A stretch of 64,000 nt of DNA from Prostheceraeus crozeri (taxonomy: Eukaryota; Platyhelminthes; Polycladida; Euryleptidae), in NCBI GenBank assembly GCA_907163375.1, contig CAJQUW010009231.1, positions 349,734-413,733 on the forward strand, given 5' to 3'. The translations under genes were made by a program, and so were the position numbers. The notes beneath the pieces were generated by a model. It saw only the letters and a list, made by a program, of their open reading frames with translations, searched no databases and was not told the DNA's origin. Every line of letters begins with the position of its first letter. Position 1 is the stretch's first letter. This document shows, piece by piece, positions 21,103 through 32,290 of the stretch.

Positions 21103-21269
21103 CGCCATTCCGTTGGATTGACAGCAGTTGCTGTCATCGGATTGCCAATCCGAGCAAGATTATTGTGGACTCTGCCTTGCTCCTCTAGCCTGACAAACTC
21201 CTCAAATAAATTTCGCGGCCTTAACTGCGGTCCGCGAGGAGAGCTGACTTGACTGTTCGGCGTCTGCAT
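21003..21269 (-). CDS. P2, mirror copy
   Basis: Right-arm copy of 9476-9742, 88 residues, identical as far as I compared, with the mirrored TATATAAA promoter just to its right. Confidence 0.5.
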   Translation of the reverse strand: MQTPNSQVSSPRGPQLRPRNLFEEFVRLEEQGRVHNNLARIGNPMTATAVNPTEWRYIPLFSHVPVSVEVDTATKERVKDSLSRIGRL

Positions 21270-21887
21270 GATTGAAATGAAATGAAATGAGAGGCAGTGG
21301 TTTATATACCCCTCTAACGCGATGCAACGTTCAAGTTGACTGATAGCAGATTCAACTTAATGATAGTATTCGCCAGTCTAAAGACTGCCCAGGGTAAACC
21401 GCGTGGAGGCTCTATCATGTCTTGTCCCATAGTGGACGATTATACGGTAGTGTGTTAGTAGATTTCAATCACTGAAAAAGGAAGATGAGAATCATTTCAT
21501 TTGTCTCATCAACGTTTATCATGGGAGTAATCATTGAAGGGGCATCTAATGAATTACATTTCACTCTACTCCATATCATAAAGACTAACCTTTGTCGAAT
21601 GGCTGAAGTACTCTGACCTGGCGAGAGAAAGCGTCACGTTGAATATGAAGTCGAATGCCCAACATGAGCAACGGCTCAGAGGTTTCGGTCTAACAAACGA
21701 CGAACAACCCGTGCAACACAATCCCTCTACGGCAGTACCCGCCGTCCCGAAGGAACGCTCGAGCAAAGGAGGTATTACAGCGATGATGTGCTTTATGAGC
21801 AGAAGTGAATCTCTTGATAGCAAGAGACTATTCAACTAGATAGCAAGTCAAAACAACCTGATAGCAGGACAAATGTATAGTCAGTAA

Positions 21888-22168
21888 TTTACACTTAGTG
21901 AGGAATGATAGATTTGAGTGTAGTGAGTGGCACTCGATCCCGTCGACAGCCCGAAGGCCTTGTACTGATCACTAGGGAAGTGAGAGATCTTCCCCGATAC
22001 CCGCTATTTACAGCTTAAGACATCATTGTCACTGCCCCGAAGTGGTAACAGCATCGCCGAGTCAAAGGTAGTGAACAGTAGCTGGGATCTAACCCCTCAA
22101 AGCTGCCTTAGTCTTAGTTAAATTTGAAATCTGATAGGAGATTTGAACTCAGCATACTTGAAAACCTT
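21888..22168. ncRNA. Conserved 281-nt RNA-like block, mirror copy
   Basis: Reverse complement of 8577-8857 with a few changes. The GGGAAG/CTTCCC and TTCG-capped stems are retained. Confidence 0.45.
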
Positions 22169-22197
22169 GAGGAAACATCCCAAGTTATTGCTTTGAT

Positions 22198-22940
22198 CAG
22201 CTTGATAGCAAGCCGTAGAGAGCTTGATTCACCAGCGTTTTGCAATGGAGATGTTTAGAGGCCACCCATGACAAGATAGCTAAGACTCAACCGATTGGCG
22301 TTCAAAGTGCTACGTTGAGAGCTGTGTCAAATGCCCAACATGAGACATGAGTTGTCCCAGCGGTTACGGTCTCAAATATGACACATTCCCTTGCCACACT
22401 TATCACTACGGCATCGTCCGCCGTCCCGAAGGAACACCCTGTCAGTGGAATATTACAGCAAAACTCTCCGTGTCTTGCTCGCTTTCAGTGAAAAGCCGCT
22501 TATAGCATGAGAAGGCTGGCTCAGACATGAAAACCTGTAGAGTTGGTAAGAGGTGGACAGACTTTTAGCAGCTTGATAGCAAGCCGTAGAGAGCTTGATT
22601 CACCAGCGTTTTGCAATGGAGATGTTTAGAGGCCACCCATGACAAGATAGCTAAGACTCAACCGATTGGCGTTCAAAGTGCTACGTTGAGAGCTGTGTCA
22701 AATGCCCAACATGAGACATGAGTTGTCCCAGCGGTTACGGTCTCAAATATGACACATTCCCTTGCCACACTTATCACTACGGCATCGTCCGCCGTCCCGA
22801 AGAAACACCCTGTCAGTGGAATATTACAGCAAAACTCTCCGTGTCTTGCTCGCTTTCAGTGAAAAGCCGCTTATACCATGAGAAGACTGGCTCAGACATC
22901 ATTAAAAATGCTTTCATTGACTTCAGCAGGGTCGAAAACC
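22198..22940. repeat. 372-bp tandem duplication, right arm only
   Basis: The block from AGCTTGATAGCAAGCCGTAG through the RNA-like copy 1 is present twice, at about 22,198 and 22,571. The left arm has it once. It therefore arose after the inverted duplication, or was lost from the left arm. Confidence 0.85.
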
Positions 22941-23479
22941 CCAGAAAACCTCCAAAACTAGTGAATTTAAATTTTTCAACTTTTTAGCACTACTTATGAA
23001 ATTTTATAAGTAGTCCATCACTTAGGGCAGGTCAATAGCGACCGAACCTTTTTTGAATCAAGTCAAACGGACTTGTAGAAGCAAAGTTACAAGCCTTTAA
23101 AGTTTTGGAGTCTTTTATGGCCTGGAGACGAAGGCCATCTCCTGGCGAACCTCTAAGTCTGACGCCTTAGCTGATATCAGCAATGAAATTTTCTAAGTCG
23201 GTTTCTTACAGAAACTCGGAATTTGGAATGTCCGAAGCTATCATCGGAGCTCAGAGAGACGACCTACCTCTGACAATCGTTCTCCTCTAAATGACAAGTC
23301 TCTGTCGGTTCCCAGCTTATATAGTGTGTGACGATCAGCTGATGACGTAATACCCATCATCCAAAAACTAAAAACCCGTCTATCTCCGGTTCTAGTGCTC
23401 CGATTGAGCTGGAAATACACCATTTCCGGGTAGAATTTGACGCTGAATCCGAATCTGGCCTCCGTTTTCCAATCCGATG

Positions 23480-24676
23480 CTTCGTTTTGAAGATACAGCC
23501 CAAAACGTCCCAAATTCTAACTCTGTCGTTTTTCGACAATCTCCCAAAATCTTAAATGGCGTCTCACATCTAAACGAAGACAGATATGAACAAGCCGTTT
23601 GTTTCACTGAATTTGTCTCACTCTTAGCTTTCAAACGAGCTATGGCACGACTAAATCCGTCCACTGGAAGCCAAAATCGAAGCGAGCTCTCCCGAGGGGG
23701 AGGGACGTCAGCGAAACTTTTTCTCGCCGATTGACTTGAAACTCACCATACAGATAGAGAATTTCACGCTGATTCCAAATCTGAAATCCGTTTTCTCATC
23801 CGATGCTTCGTTTTGAAGCTACAGCCCAAAACGTCCCAAATTCTAACTCTGTCGTTTTTCGCCAATGTCCCAAAATCTTAAATGGCGTCTCACATCTAAT
23901 TGAAGACAGATAGGAACAAGCCGATTCTTTCAGTGAATTTGTCTCACTCTTAGCTTTCAAACGAGCTATGGCACGACTAAATCCGTCCACTGGAAGCCAA
24001 AATCGAAGCGAGCTCTCCCGAGGGGGAGGGACGTCAGCGAAACTTTTTCTCGCCGATTGACTTGAAACTCACCATACAGATAGAGAATTTCACGCTGATT
24101 CCAAATCTGAAATCCGTTTTCTCATCCGATGCTTCGTTTTGAAGCTACAGCCCAAAACGTCCCAAATTCTAACTCTGTCGTTTTTCGACAATCTCCCAAA
24201 ATCTTAAATGGCGTCTCACATCTAAACGAAGACAGATATGAACAAGCCGTGTTTTCCACTGAATTTGTCTCACTCTTAGCTTTCAAACGAGCTATGGCAC
24301 GACTAAATCCGTCCACTGGAAGCCAAAATCGAAGCGAGCTCTCCCGAGGGGGGGGACGTCAGCGAAACTTTTTCTCGCCGATTGACTTGAAACTCACCAT
24401 ACAGATAGAGAATTTCACGCTGATTCCAAATCTGAAATCCGTTTTCTCATCCGATGCTTCGTTTTGAAGCTACAGCCCAAAACGTCCCAAATTCTAACTC
24501 TGTCGTTTTTCGCCAATGTCCCAAAATCTTAAATGGCGTCTCACATCTAATTGAAGACAGATAGGAACAAGCCGATTCTTTCAGTGAATTTGTCTCACTC
24601 TTAGCTTTCAAACGATCTATGGCACGACAAAATCCGTCCACTGGAAGCCAAAATCGAAGCGAGCTGTCCAGAGGGG
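23480..24676. repeat. Subterminal repeats, right arm (four 326-bp units)
   Basis: Units start near 23,480, 23,805, 24,131 and 24,457 and share CGATGCTTCGTTTTGAAG, CCCAAATTCTAACTCTGTCG and AATGGCGTCTCACATCTAA. They alternate in small variants (ATCTAAACGAAG versus ATCTAATTGAAG), as in two-unit amplification. The array ends abruptly in a G tract at about 24,676. Confidence 0.85.
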
Positions 24677-24849
24677 GGCCCAGTGGGAAATGCGAGCTCG
24701 AATCGAACTCGAAAATTCAGTTAGATTCGAGGTCTGAACGGTTGACGGGAATTCGACGTCAATACGAGCTCGTTTTCATCATGATTTAGTTCTACTTTTT
24801 GTCTAAATTCGAGGTCAATCTAAATGCGATTTCCTTTGAATAGTTAAAA

Positions 24850-25980
24850 AGTCACTAGATGGTATAAAAATTTTTATTGTAAGCTTCAAATACAAGTTAA
24901 TGGTAACATAAATCTCTAGTAAACTCAGAGCTTCAGTATGAAAAAGCATTACCACAGAAACAGGATTGAAAAAACAGCTAGAAAAGCATCAACAGTTGAT
25001 TGCTGTAACCACAATTCTGCAATTAAAGTTAAATGGCGTCATGACTACGCATAAAAATTCGAGTCATGATTGGTATAAAAAATCAGAGATTCGGTAGAAA
25101 AATGGCATTACCAGGATAGAATTAAGAAGGGATCGGTAAAATAGAGTCCTAACGATTAGCTATTGTATTAACATGTGTAATGTAAGTAAAATAGTGTCTA
25201 AAAATCACTCATAAAACTATGAGATTCAGTATAGAAACGGAACTGCTAAAGAAACAGTGGAGAATTGAAAACTGAATGATAAACCAGAAAAAAATAACAG
25301 TTGGCTGTAATCACAATTCGGCAATAATGTTGAAATGACACGTGATCTAAAGAACACCTATCTTAGACTTTTTCATCAAAATTGATTTATGCACAATTTC
25401 GTTTCAGTGGATCTCTATCTATAATTTATAAAAATTGACTTAATTGCTTGCCTAGAAAAAAGGTCATAAGCCATTTAAACAGGGAAGTACTCTCGAAATT
25501 ATCAAAACTAATATTTTACAGGAGAGCCTTTTTTAATTCAACTAAAATTAACTACTTCCAAACATAATTTTGGTATTTCTAAAACGGATACGTATAAAAT
25601 TTGGACACATGATGAACAATGCGTCATAGATTCACTTTCCGTAATAATGAAAAATTTGATAATTTTGACCACTTTTCATAAAAATTGCTCTTGAGCAAAT
25701 TCAGAAAAAATGTCGAAGATAGGGGTTCTTTGGATCACGAGTCAAATCACGTATAAAACTATGAGATTCAGTATAAAAACGGAACTATTACAGGAATAGT
25801 GTAGAATTAAAAAGTGGATAATAGTTGGCTGTAATCACGATTCTGCAATAAAGTTGAAATCACGTATAAAACTTAGAGATTCGATATAAAAATGGCATTA
25901 CCACAGGAAAAGGATCTAATCAAGCAAGGATCGGGAAAACAATAAGAAAAAAAATCCTCAACAGTTGACTACTATATCTC
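24850..25980. repeat. Diverged dispersed-tandem repeats
   Basis: About five degenerate units of 150-200 bp share GTATAAAA, GAGATTCRGTATAAAAA.GG, ATTACCACAGGAA and ACAGTTG.CTGTAATCAC. There is no coding. It is probably an old satellite-like repeat. Confidence 0.6.
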
Positions 25981-26079
25981 TTGGGTGAAATATTGCACAA
26001 TATAGAAAAATCTTAGATGTTAACGAGCTGTTAACCGAAATTTGACTCTTCTATCTTCTCAACCGTTCTAAATATTATG

Positions 26080-26268
26080 TCAATCACTTTCGGATTCATA
26101 ACACAAACGCATTCTTTTTCTTCTGTTTGGGTCTTCATGGATGTCTTCAGGGATATCTTCAGCAATTATCCTCTTTCTGTTGATTCGAGCCTTTGCGTCT
26201 TGGAGGTAGCGTCTGATTCGATGATCCACTTCATGAAGTGTGACATATTTCCTTGCTGAGACCACTTC
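26080..26268 (-). CDS. Possible last exon, unknown protein
   Basis: On the minus strand a good acceptor (ATTATCTTTTTCAG) precedes about 63 codons beginning EVVSARKYVTLHEVDHRI, with a basic NRKRIIAED stretch and a NRRKRMRL patch before the stop. It reads like a charged, helical C-terminal exon, but no partner exons were found nearby and no family is recognised. Confidence 0.25.
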   Translation of the reverse strand, partial: EVVSARKYVTLHEVDHRIRRYLQDAKARINRKRIIAEDIPEDIHEDPNRRKRMRLCYESESD

Positions 26269-26399
26269 TGAAAAAGATAATATAGATCGATAAAGAACAA
26301 TTAGTATTGGTGTTTGCAGCACTGACTTCATTACAATGTTGTATGAAATTACTGAAAATGACAATATGTATACTATTATACTTGAGAAAATGATTTAAT

Positions 26400-29300
26400 T
26401 AACCCGAAGCATACCATCACGGCGATAAATCAACGAGATTTTTGATGCACAAACAGCTTAACATCGTGGCAGAAACACTAAATTTAGTTCACGCGGCACA
26501 CAATCAAGACAATAAAATTACTGATGAGGGTGCATCCTACAAATTGCTTTCCATCATATAGTGCGCAAACATCATAAAGGCTAAAATAATGTCATTCGTA
26601 TCTTTCATGAATGCCGTCGGGTGTTCCATGTTCTGCTCTTAATTCAATAAATTGGCTAAATACCAGGAAATTACTTCGCCTAAAGTAATCGTTGTCAGTA
26701 TGTTAAAAAAGTTCACTGAAATTAATTATTGAGGTTAACCAGGGATTTTTTTTAAGGAAATGCTAGGGACCCGTTAGGGACGTGCAGTGACCCGTTTCTT
26801 GTAATTAGAGGTCCGTTGAGCGCTAGGTGATTCTAGAGACCCGATTTTCAATTGTAGGGACCCGATTCGGGTCCCTAAAACTCCTTAAAAAACCTGAGCT
26901 TAGCTATTGATCGAGCGGCTCTTGGACAAGTGAGTCCCCAAATTCACTTTCAAAAGTAATGGCCAAAAAAATCCTAGAAAATCAATTTCAATAACTACAC
27001 AGTATGACACACATGATATACGATGCACTTCACTTATACGAATATCTAGAATAGAGATCTTGAAGCTTCATATACAGCCCCACTACGATTTTCAATGAAT
27101 CTTTCCGGAACTGAAGATGAACTAACAACTAACGTATGTAACAACCAGAAGCATGGTGGCTCTATTTCCTTCTGTTTTTGGTTAACGGTATGCTAGTTTC
27201 AATATTCAAGTATAAAACCGAACATTAAACTGTGAATGCATTGCAAGTAGTAAATAATAATTTACTTTCAATAAACTCTTTATCCCCTTCTAGGTTACTC
27301 ATTTTAGGTAACGCATTTTGAAAAAAAACTTATAAAAAAGTATATTATCATTCAAAGTCGTTATAAACATGATAATTAACTAGGCAACCTAGCTTACAAC
27401 ATAGTATCACTATCCAACGAATTATGAGAACGCTTCAAGATGTATAGGCCTATGGGCCTATGGCCTAAACGTCAGAGCAAAGACATTGCCTTGTGATTCC
27501 CATTTCCTGACAGAGGTGATGTGAGGTTAGCACCAGCCACCAGCGATCAATCCATGAATCAGCATACAATACCCGTCGATTCGGTACACGAGATCAACCG
27601 TGTAACTAAATGCAGTAACAGGCTTACACATGTATAACATACAGTCAACATATTCAATGCTTCATATTTGCAAAATAATATCCTTTTAGACTGTTACATA
27701 TGATTATGTAAGAATTTCATGTTTGTGCCCCACCTGGACCAAATGTCACGAGCCGCCACTGCTATTGGCTCATGCACGACCTTACAATCTCATTATTAGT
27801 GAGGTACCGGACATCATTCCTCATTCTTATCTGAGATGGACAGCAAAGAGGTTGAAAATGGTGTTTATTTTGTTTATGCGAAGAATAAAATTCGTTCAGA
27901 AATAAGAAATTTACGGTACAATTCATATTAAGACCTTTGAGAGTAATCAGTACTGACACGCGCATTCATTGTCACAAGATCACGTTGTACTTTCTTTTTA
28001 AGATTGTAATTGTTTCTGATCGGATATCCATGAGAACTTATTATTTGCTGAGTCACTTGACATCAAAGCGTTCTTCCAACAGAACATCTAAATGTTTAAA
28101 TGAAGCACCTAAGATTGCCGCTGCATTCCCTCTTTGCACATCTATGCTGATCCTTTGCCTCAGTCATGTGGTCTCTCTCACTTCATTATGGAACATCTAA
28201 ATTGTATTCAGTCAGATGAGTCAGTCCAAAGTCATTTGACCTCATATCATCCCTCGAGCAAAAGCTTCAATTGAGTTGCTATAATTGGATTGTATACGTT
28301 GTGCGTGACTGTATGAGCAACACTGCTTTTGTCATTGTGTGTTCGTTTCCTGTCACTACAGTATCTTGCGTTTGTCTGGTAAGGATAGACTATCACAAAT
28401 ATTCAAAAATTACAACCGTTTGAAAAACGATTCATGTCAATCAACTCAATCGATAGTAAGTTTCAAATTCACATCAGAAACAAGTAAACAAGCACCATAT
28501 AACATATATGTAAGTTCTGAAAATTTTCCAAAATCTGTATGCTCCAACCCGAAAATACCCCAGGTCGTTTTTCGTTTTTTGGGATTAATGATAAAAGACG
28601 TAATTCGACCAGATCCGACCCGACTTTAACCGAGCTTTAGGGTTCGGGTCGAGTTTCGGGTTGGATCGCTCATCTTTACCTGCTACAACATATCTAATGG
28701 GTCAGATCAACTGATTCAAGCATGACACTTACCTCAAGAGGTTGAATATTCAATCGTCCATATTTAATCCTCGTACCGAGATATTCAATTAGCTTTGCAG
28801 CCTTTTAATTTCTTCCTGTCTATAATACTTTGTAGTCTTCGTAAGAGATCAAAACAGTCATCGTTGTCGTCTACAACGGCCATCAATACAGAAGCTTCAT
28901 ATATAGCGTCATCATATATGGCTTTGACCAGAATGCCTTTATTTCCCATTTCCACTCATCTTCACAATATGAATACTCCATGAAATTGACATCCGTTTCA
29001 TCAATTAATGCCACTTGTTCATCAGAATGAAAGAATAATATGTACTTCATCTACAAGGGAAATAATTCAATTAAGACAGAAGGAATTATGTTAGAAACAC
29101 TAAAATGTCCTACGAACTAACATTTATTGAGATGAAGACATTATCCGTGAAATAAAAGTCGGACATTTACCGAACTGATATAAAGATTTGGCAGACTCTC
29201 AACACCATCAACTTTGAGGCAACAGTTCTCTATTAAGCTTCAGGTATGTGGGGCACCGTAAAAATTAAGCTCGATAGAAAGTGCGTTAGAGAAAACGTAT

Positions 29301-29637
29301 TGTTCCTCAATCACAGTTTTATATTGATTTGCTCTAAAGCCATTATTTACAACAGGTTACTTGACTTAGAGCTCGCAACCACATCTAAAAACTGACAAGT
29401 GTCCTACACACATGCTTTGGTCTGAAAGTACAAAATAGCCAAAAACTTGTAAACGCCAACATATTTACGGTTAACTTATAAAATACAGGCAACAATACAT
29501 GCGTGAAGTAAAACAATAAAATCATTTATATCTTTTTATTTGCGTCGGAACATTCATAAGTTGAGTCCGAAAAAACAGAAGTTGACTTAACGATTAACTT
29601 CATCGATTTCGACTGGTTACCTGAAATGCATCACAGA
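26400..29637. other. No gene seen
   Basis: AT-rich, with GGGACCCG-type repeats at 26,760-26,885 and a related GGGTCG patch at 28,605-28,675. Open frames are short and without motifs. Confidence 0.45.
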
Positions 29638-29641
29638 TTAA

Positions 29642-31274
29642 CCCTCAAGGTGGTGGTGGGTTAAGATAACTCCTGAACATTTTTACTCCGACCTTTCCTG
29701 TCCAGGTATGAGCTGAAATTTTCAGACACATGTGCCCAAGATATTCATCTTGTATCTACGTCACTCTTCGAAATGTTGTAATCCAAAATGAGATTGGGTT
29801 TCGATTGATCATCGCTGAAGGTGATGTTACGATGAGAAGAAGACAGCATGTACAACTTTCTTGAGGGCTTCACCTGATATGATATCATGGTAAGACGATT
29901 GTCTTTTCCACCAAACACAGCTTTGGTAGCTCCAACTTCATAGCTGGCTTTCAAAACTGGAGGTATGTCCCGTTTGTTGGCCATCAAAGTGCCAAGGAAA
30001 GTCAATCGATGATCTAGAAGAGTCTCGACGGTGTCGACAGCAGTAAAAAAATCGGTCTCCGGTCACGTTTCGACCTGACCCGAAGAAAGGAGCACAGAGA
30101 TCCAAAACCAGACTATTGGCTTTGTTTGCACTCTTGTGAGCGTCTGCACTTTATGGATCCATAGGGCGTCTCGTCAGGGTTGCCTTTGTACACATCGAAA
30201 TTTCGAGTCATAAATCCAGCGATACATGTCACCGTATTTGCCAGGTTTCTTCGGGTTATAAATTCTGTGAGGTGATCTGGTTCGAGAAGAAATCAGTTGT
30301 TCATCAATCGTTAGAGAGTCACTAGCCGTGAAGAAATCGTTCAGTCTGTCATTCCAAGAATCGAACACGAAACGAAAGGCGGCGAAAGAGTCGATGCTTC
30401 TGCGAGATGCCCGCGTTTCGGCGTCGTCAAAGCGTATATACTTTAGCCACTTCTTGAAATCATTCCTCGACATTGCTGCATTGTAAAAGTCAGCCGTATC
30501 CTCGGACCAGAGATCGTCAACTGTCAGTTTTTTGTCCATATTAGCTCCTCGGAAATAAAAGATAGATATAAACGCCAGAAGACCGTCCATCGTAATCTTG
30601 TCAGCGTCTTCTTCATCGCGCATCATTTTCAATCTAGTGCACTCGAGTACATGTCTCAGTATGGGTTCATGAAAGAAAAGCGACCAAGTCTCAAATAAAG
30701 AGTCTTTGTGAGCAGATCTCGTCGGTCCCGGTCTTTGCCGCAACACATTCGCGGCATCACGTCTACCTCTGATAATTTGAGGCTCAGCATTCCAACGGTT
30801 GCCATTTTTGTCAACGTAGATTTCTGTGTCAGAGATGGACTGATCGTCATCATCACTGCTTGAGATCACATTCTCATGTGGAACAGCGTCGCCTTGACCA
30901 AAGCTTTGGCCTTCATAGTCACCAATATCGTCTGCCAGGCTTGCTTCTGAATCTAAGTCGGCTTCAATTTCATCTTCTGCTTGCCAGTTGTCATTCTGCA
31001 TCCGCTCAATAGCTTCTACGCGCGCCCGTCGTGCAGGTCTCGACGACATGACAGTCGAAATGATTCATTTAGCAGGCAATGTCTTGAATCAGGTGTGAGA
31101 CAAGTTATCACATACGCGCCAGATGATTGGCCAATCAGTGTTCCAATAGCATATTCTGCATGCTCGAAGTAAAAGAATAAAAGGCGTGGCGTCAATTTCA
31201 GGCGATGGTTAAACTCGTCACAGCAATAAGTTGTGCTAGGTCGGTCGTTTTGACCGACCTCGGCCTGTTAAGGG
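29642..31274 (-). mobile_element. PiggyBac-type DNA transposon, copy 1, ends intact
   Basis: TTAA flanks both ends (29,638-29,641 and 31,275-31,278), with CCCTCAAGG at one end and CCTGTTAAGGG at the other, as expected for piggyBac. Length 1,633 bp, shorter than autonomous copies of 2-3 kb. It holds a minus-strand transposase that ends about 100 bp from the left end, without the Cys-rich tail. Confidence 0.85.
29745..31049 (-). pseudogene. PiggyBac transposase, C-terminally short and frame-broken
   Basis: The start MSSRPARRARVEAIERM is followed by an acidic linker (DEIEADLDSE, SSDDDDQ), then the core with TMDGLLAFISIFYFRGANMDKK, TVDDLWS, and SLTIDEQLISSRTRSPHRIYNPKKPGKYG (the second DDE-region block, Asp in IDEQ). 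A break in frame separates this from HRLTFLGTLMANKRDIP...SYEVGATKAVFGGKDN and ILDYNISKSDVDTR (the VDxxDQ block), where it stops. The ZnF/RING-like tail is absent. It is a plain DNA transposon, inactive by itself, but its ends could be moved by a related enzyme. Confidence 0.85.
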
Positions 31275-31278
31275 TTAA

Positions 31279-31660
31279 ACTCGGTAAACAAACCACATGT
31301 GTGATTAGTTCAAAATGATCCTGACCTGGTTAGACGGTTTAGCATGTCAAACTTGTACATGATGTCTTACTTACGACATTACATCGCAATCGCAAGTCAA
31401 AATAAGCTTATAGTTATCAGTAATCACACTCTTTCAAAAATCTTCCATGATATCGGAAGTGTGTAAAAAATCTACAAACTGTTCAATTGAATGAGCTTAT
31501 AGACTAAGCCTAAGGCCTATGTAAAAACATAATGGTCTAAGACACAAAAATCTGTGTGCGCTAATATGAAGCAAATTAGCAGAGAAGAATTTTCTCGACG
31601 TAAGGGATGAGATTAATTATGAAGGGTAGGCAAATTGACATTCGAAGCCGGCACAGTCGA
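31279..31660. other. No gene seen
   Basis: AT-rich spacer between the piggyBac copy and the OTU-like fragment. Confidence 0.4.
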
Positions 31661-31663
31661 GAG

Positions 31664-32290
31664 TTAGGACCATTCAGATAGGTTCATGAGAATGAATTCC
31701 TTGTCACTTTGAAGCAACCGAAGCCCCCGATTTGACACTGGCACTGGTGGTTGAATCCGGCAAAGAACATCCGTCTTTGGATGCCAGTGGACATCATCGT
31801 GCAGCGGCCACTTGACACCCGGACCATTTCCGATCACTTCCATACATTTCACCTGAAGTTCCTCGTCCAGTGTATTGGTAATTTCACCCGCATACCACTG
31901 TGTATCATACATGATCGAAACCCAATCCCCGATCACGTACTTTCGCACTCCATGCTTTCGTTCCATGTGTTGACATTTTCCTTTTCTTGTGTAGGTCCGC
32001 GCAAATTTGCTGATTGTCGTTTGAAGAGGTCATAATGTTTTCTTTCCTGATCATAATGCAAAATGGTGATACCCGATGACATCTTTTCTCGATTGTACAA
32101 TGAATCTCCGTGCTCTTCATTCATCGGTCCGACGAGCACCTTTAGAAAGATTCCATACACTGTACTCAGCGCTGCAACTTCTGGATTGTCTCCATAAACT
32201 CCAGGGCGTGACATGTAATCCGAGTAACTTTTGGCATATGTTCCGTGAATAGCGACTGATTCTTTGTTTTAAGTCGAAAATGTTATCTAT
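31664..32290 (-). pseudogene. OTU-like segment plus C-terminal domain of the SDSPTSQYRN-type family
   Basis: Minus strand. A first open segment contains YMSRPGVYGDNPEVAALSTVY and ITILHYDQERKHYDLF, matching the second half of an OTU cysteine protease domain (W/YGG-x-x-E region and the catalytic His of HYD). The Asp-x-x-Cys half is not visible. An overlapping segment in another frame (31,966-31,664) reads YVIGDWVSIMYDTQWYAGEI, then VKWPLHDDVHWHPKTDVLCRI and PPVPVSNRGLRLLQ. This is the chromo/tudor-like tail I recall from the same family as the exons at 328-1513. Whether both segments were ever one protein is unknown. They lack an intact start and are probably decayed. Confidence 0.45.

Larger units (their letters stand above)
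16733..23500 (-). repeat. Right arm of the giant inverted repeat
   Basis: Mirror of 7620-14,012, with about 1% substitutions and one 372-bp tandem duplication (22,198-22,940) not found in the left arm. The differences argue against a simple assembly or chimera duplicate. Confidence 0.9.

Noticed and set aside
7620-23500. The palindrome as an assembly artefact
   Set aside because: The arms differ at about 1% of positions, only one has the 372-bp duplication, and the array lengths differ. A false mirror would be identical. Long reads should still confirm it.
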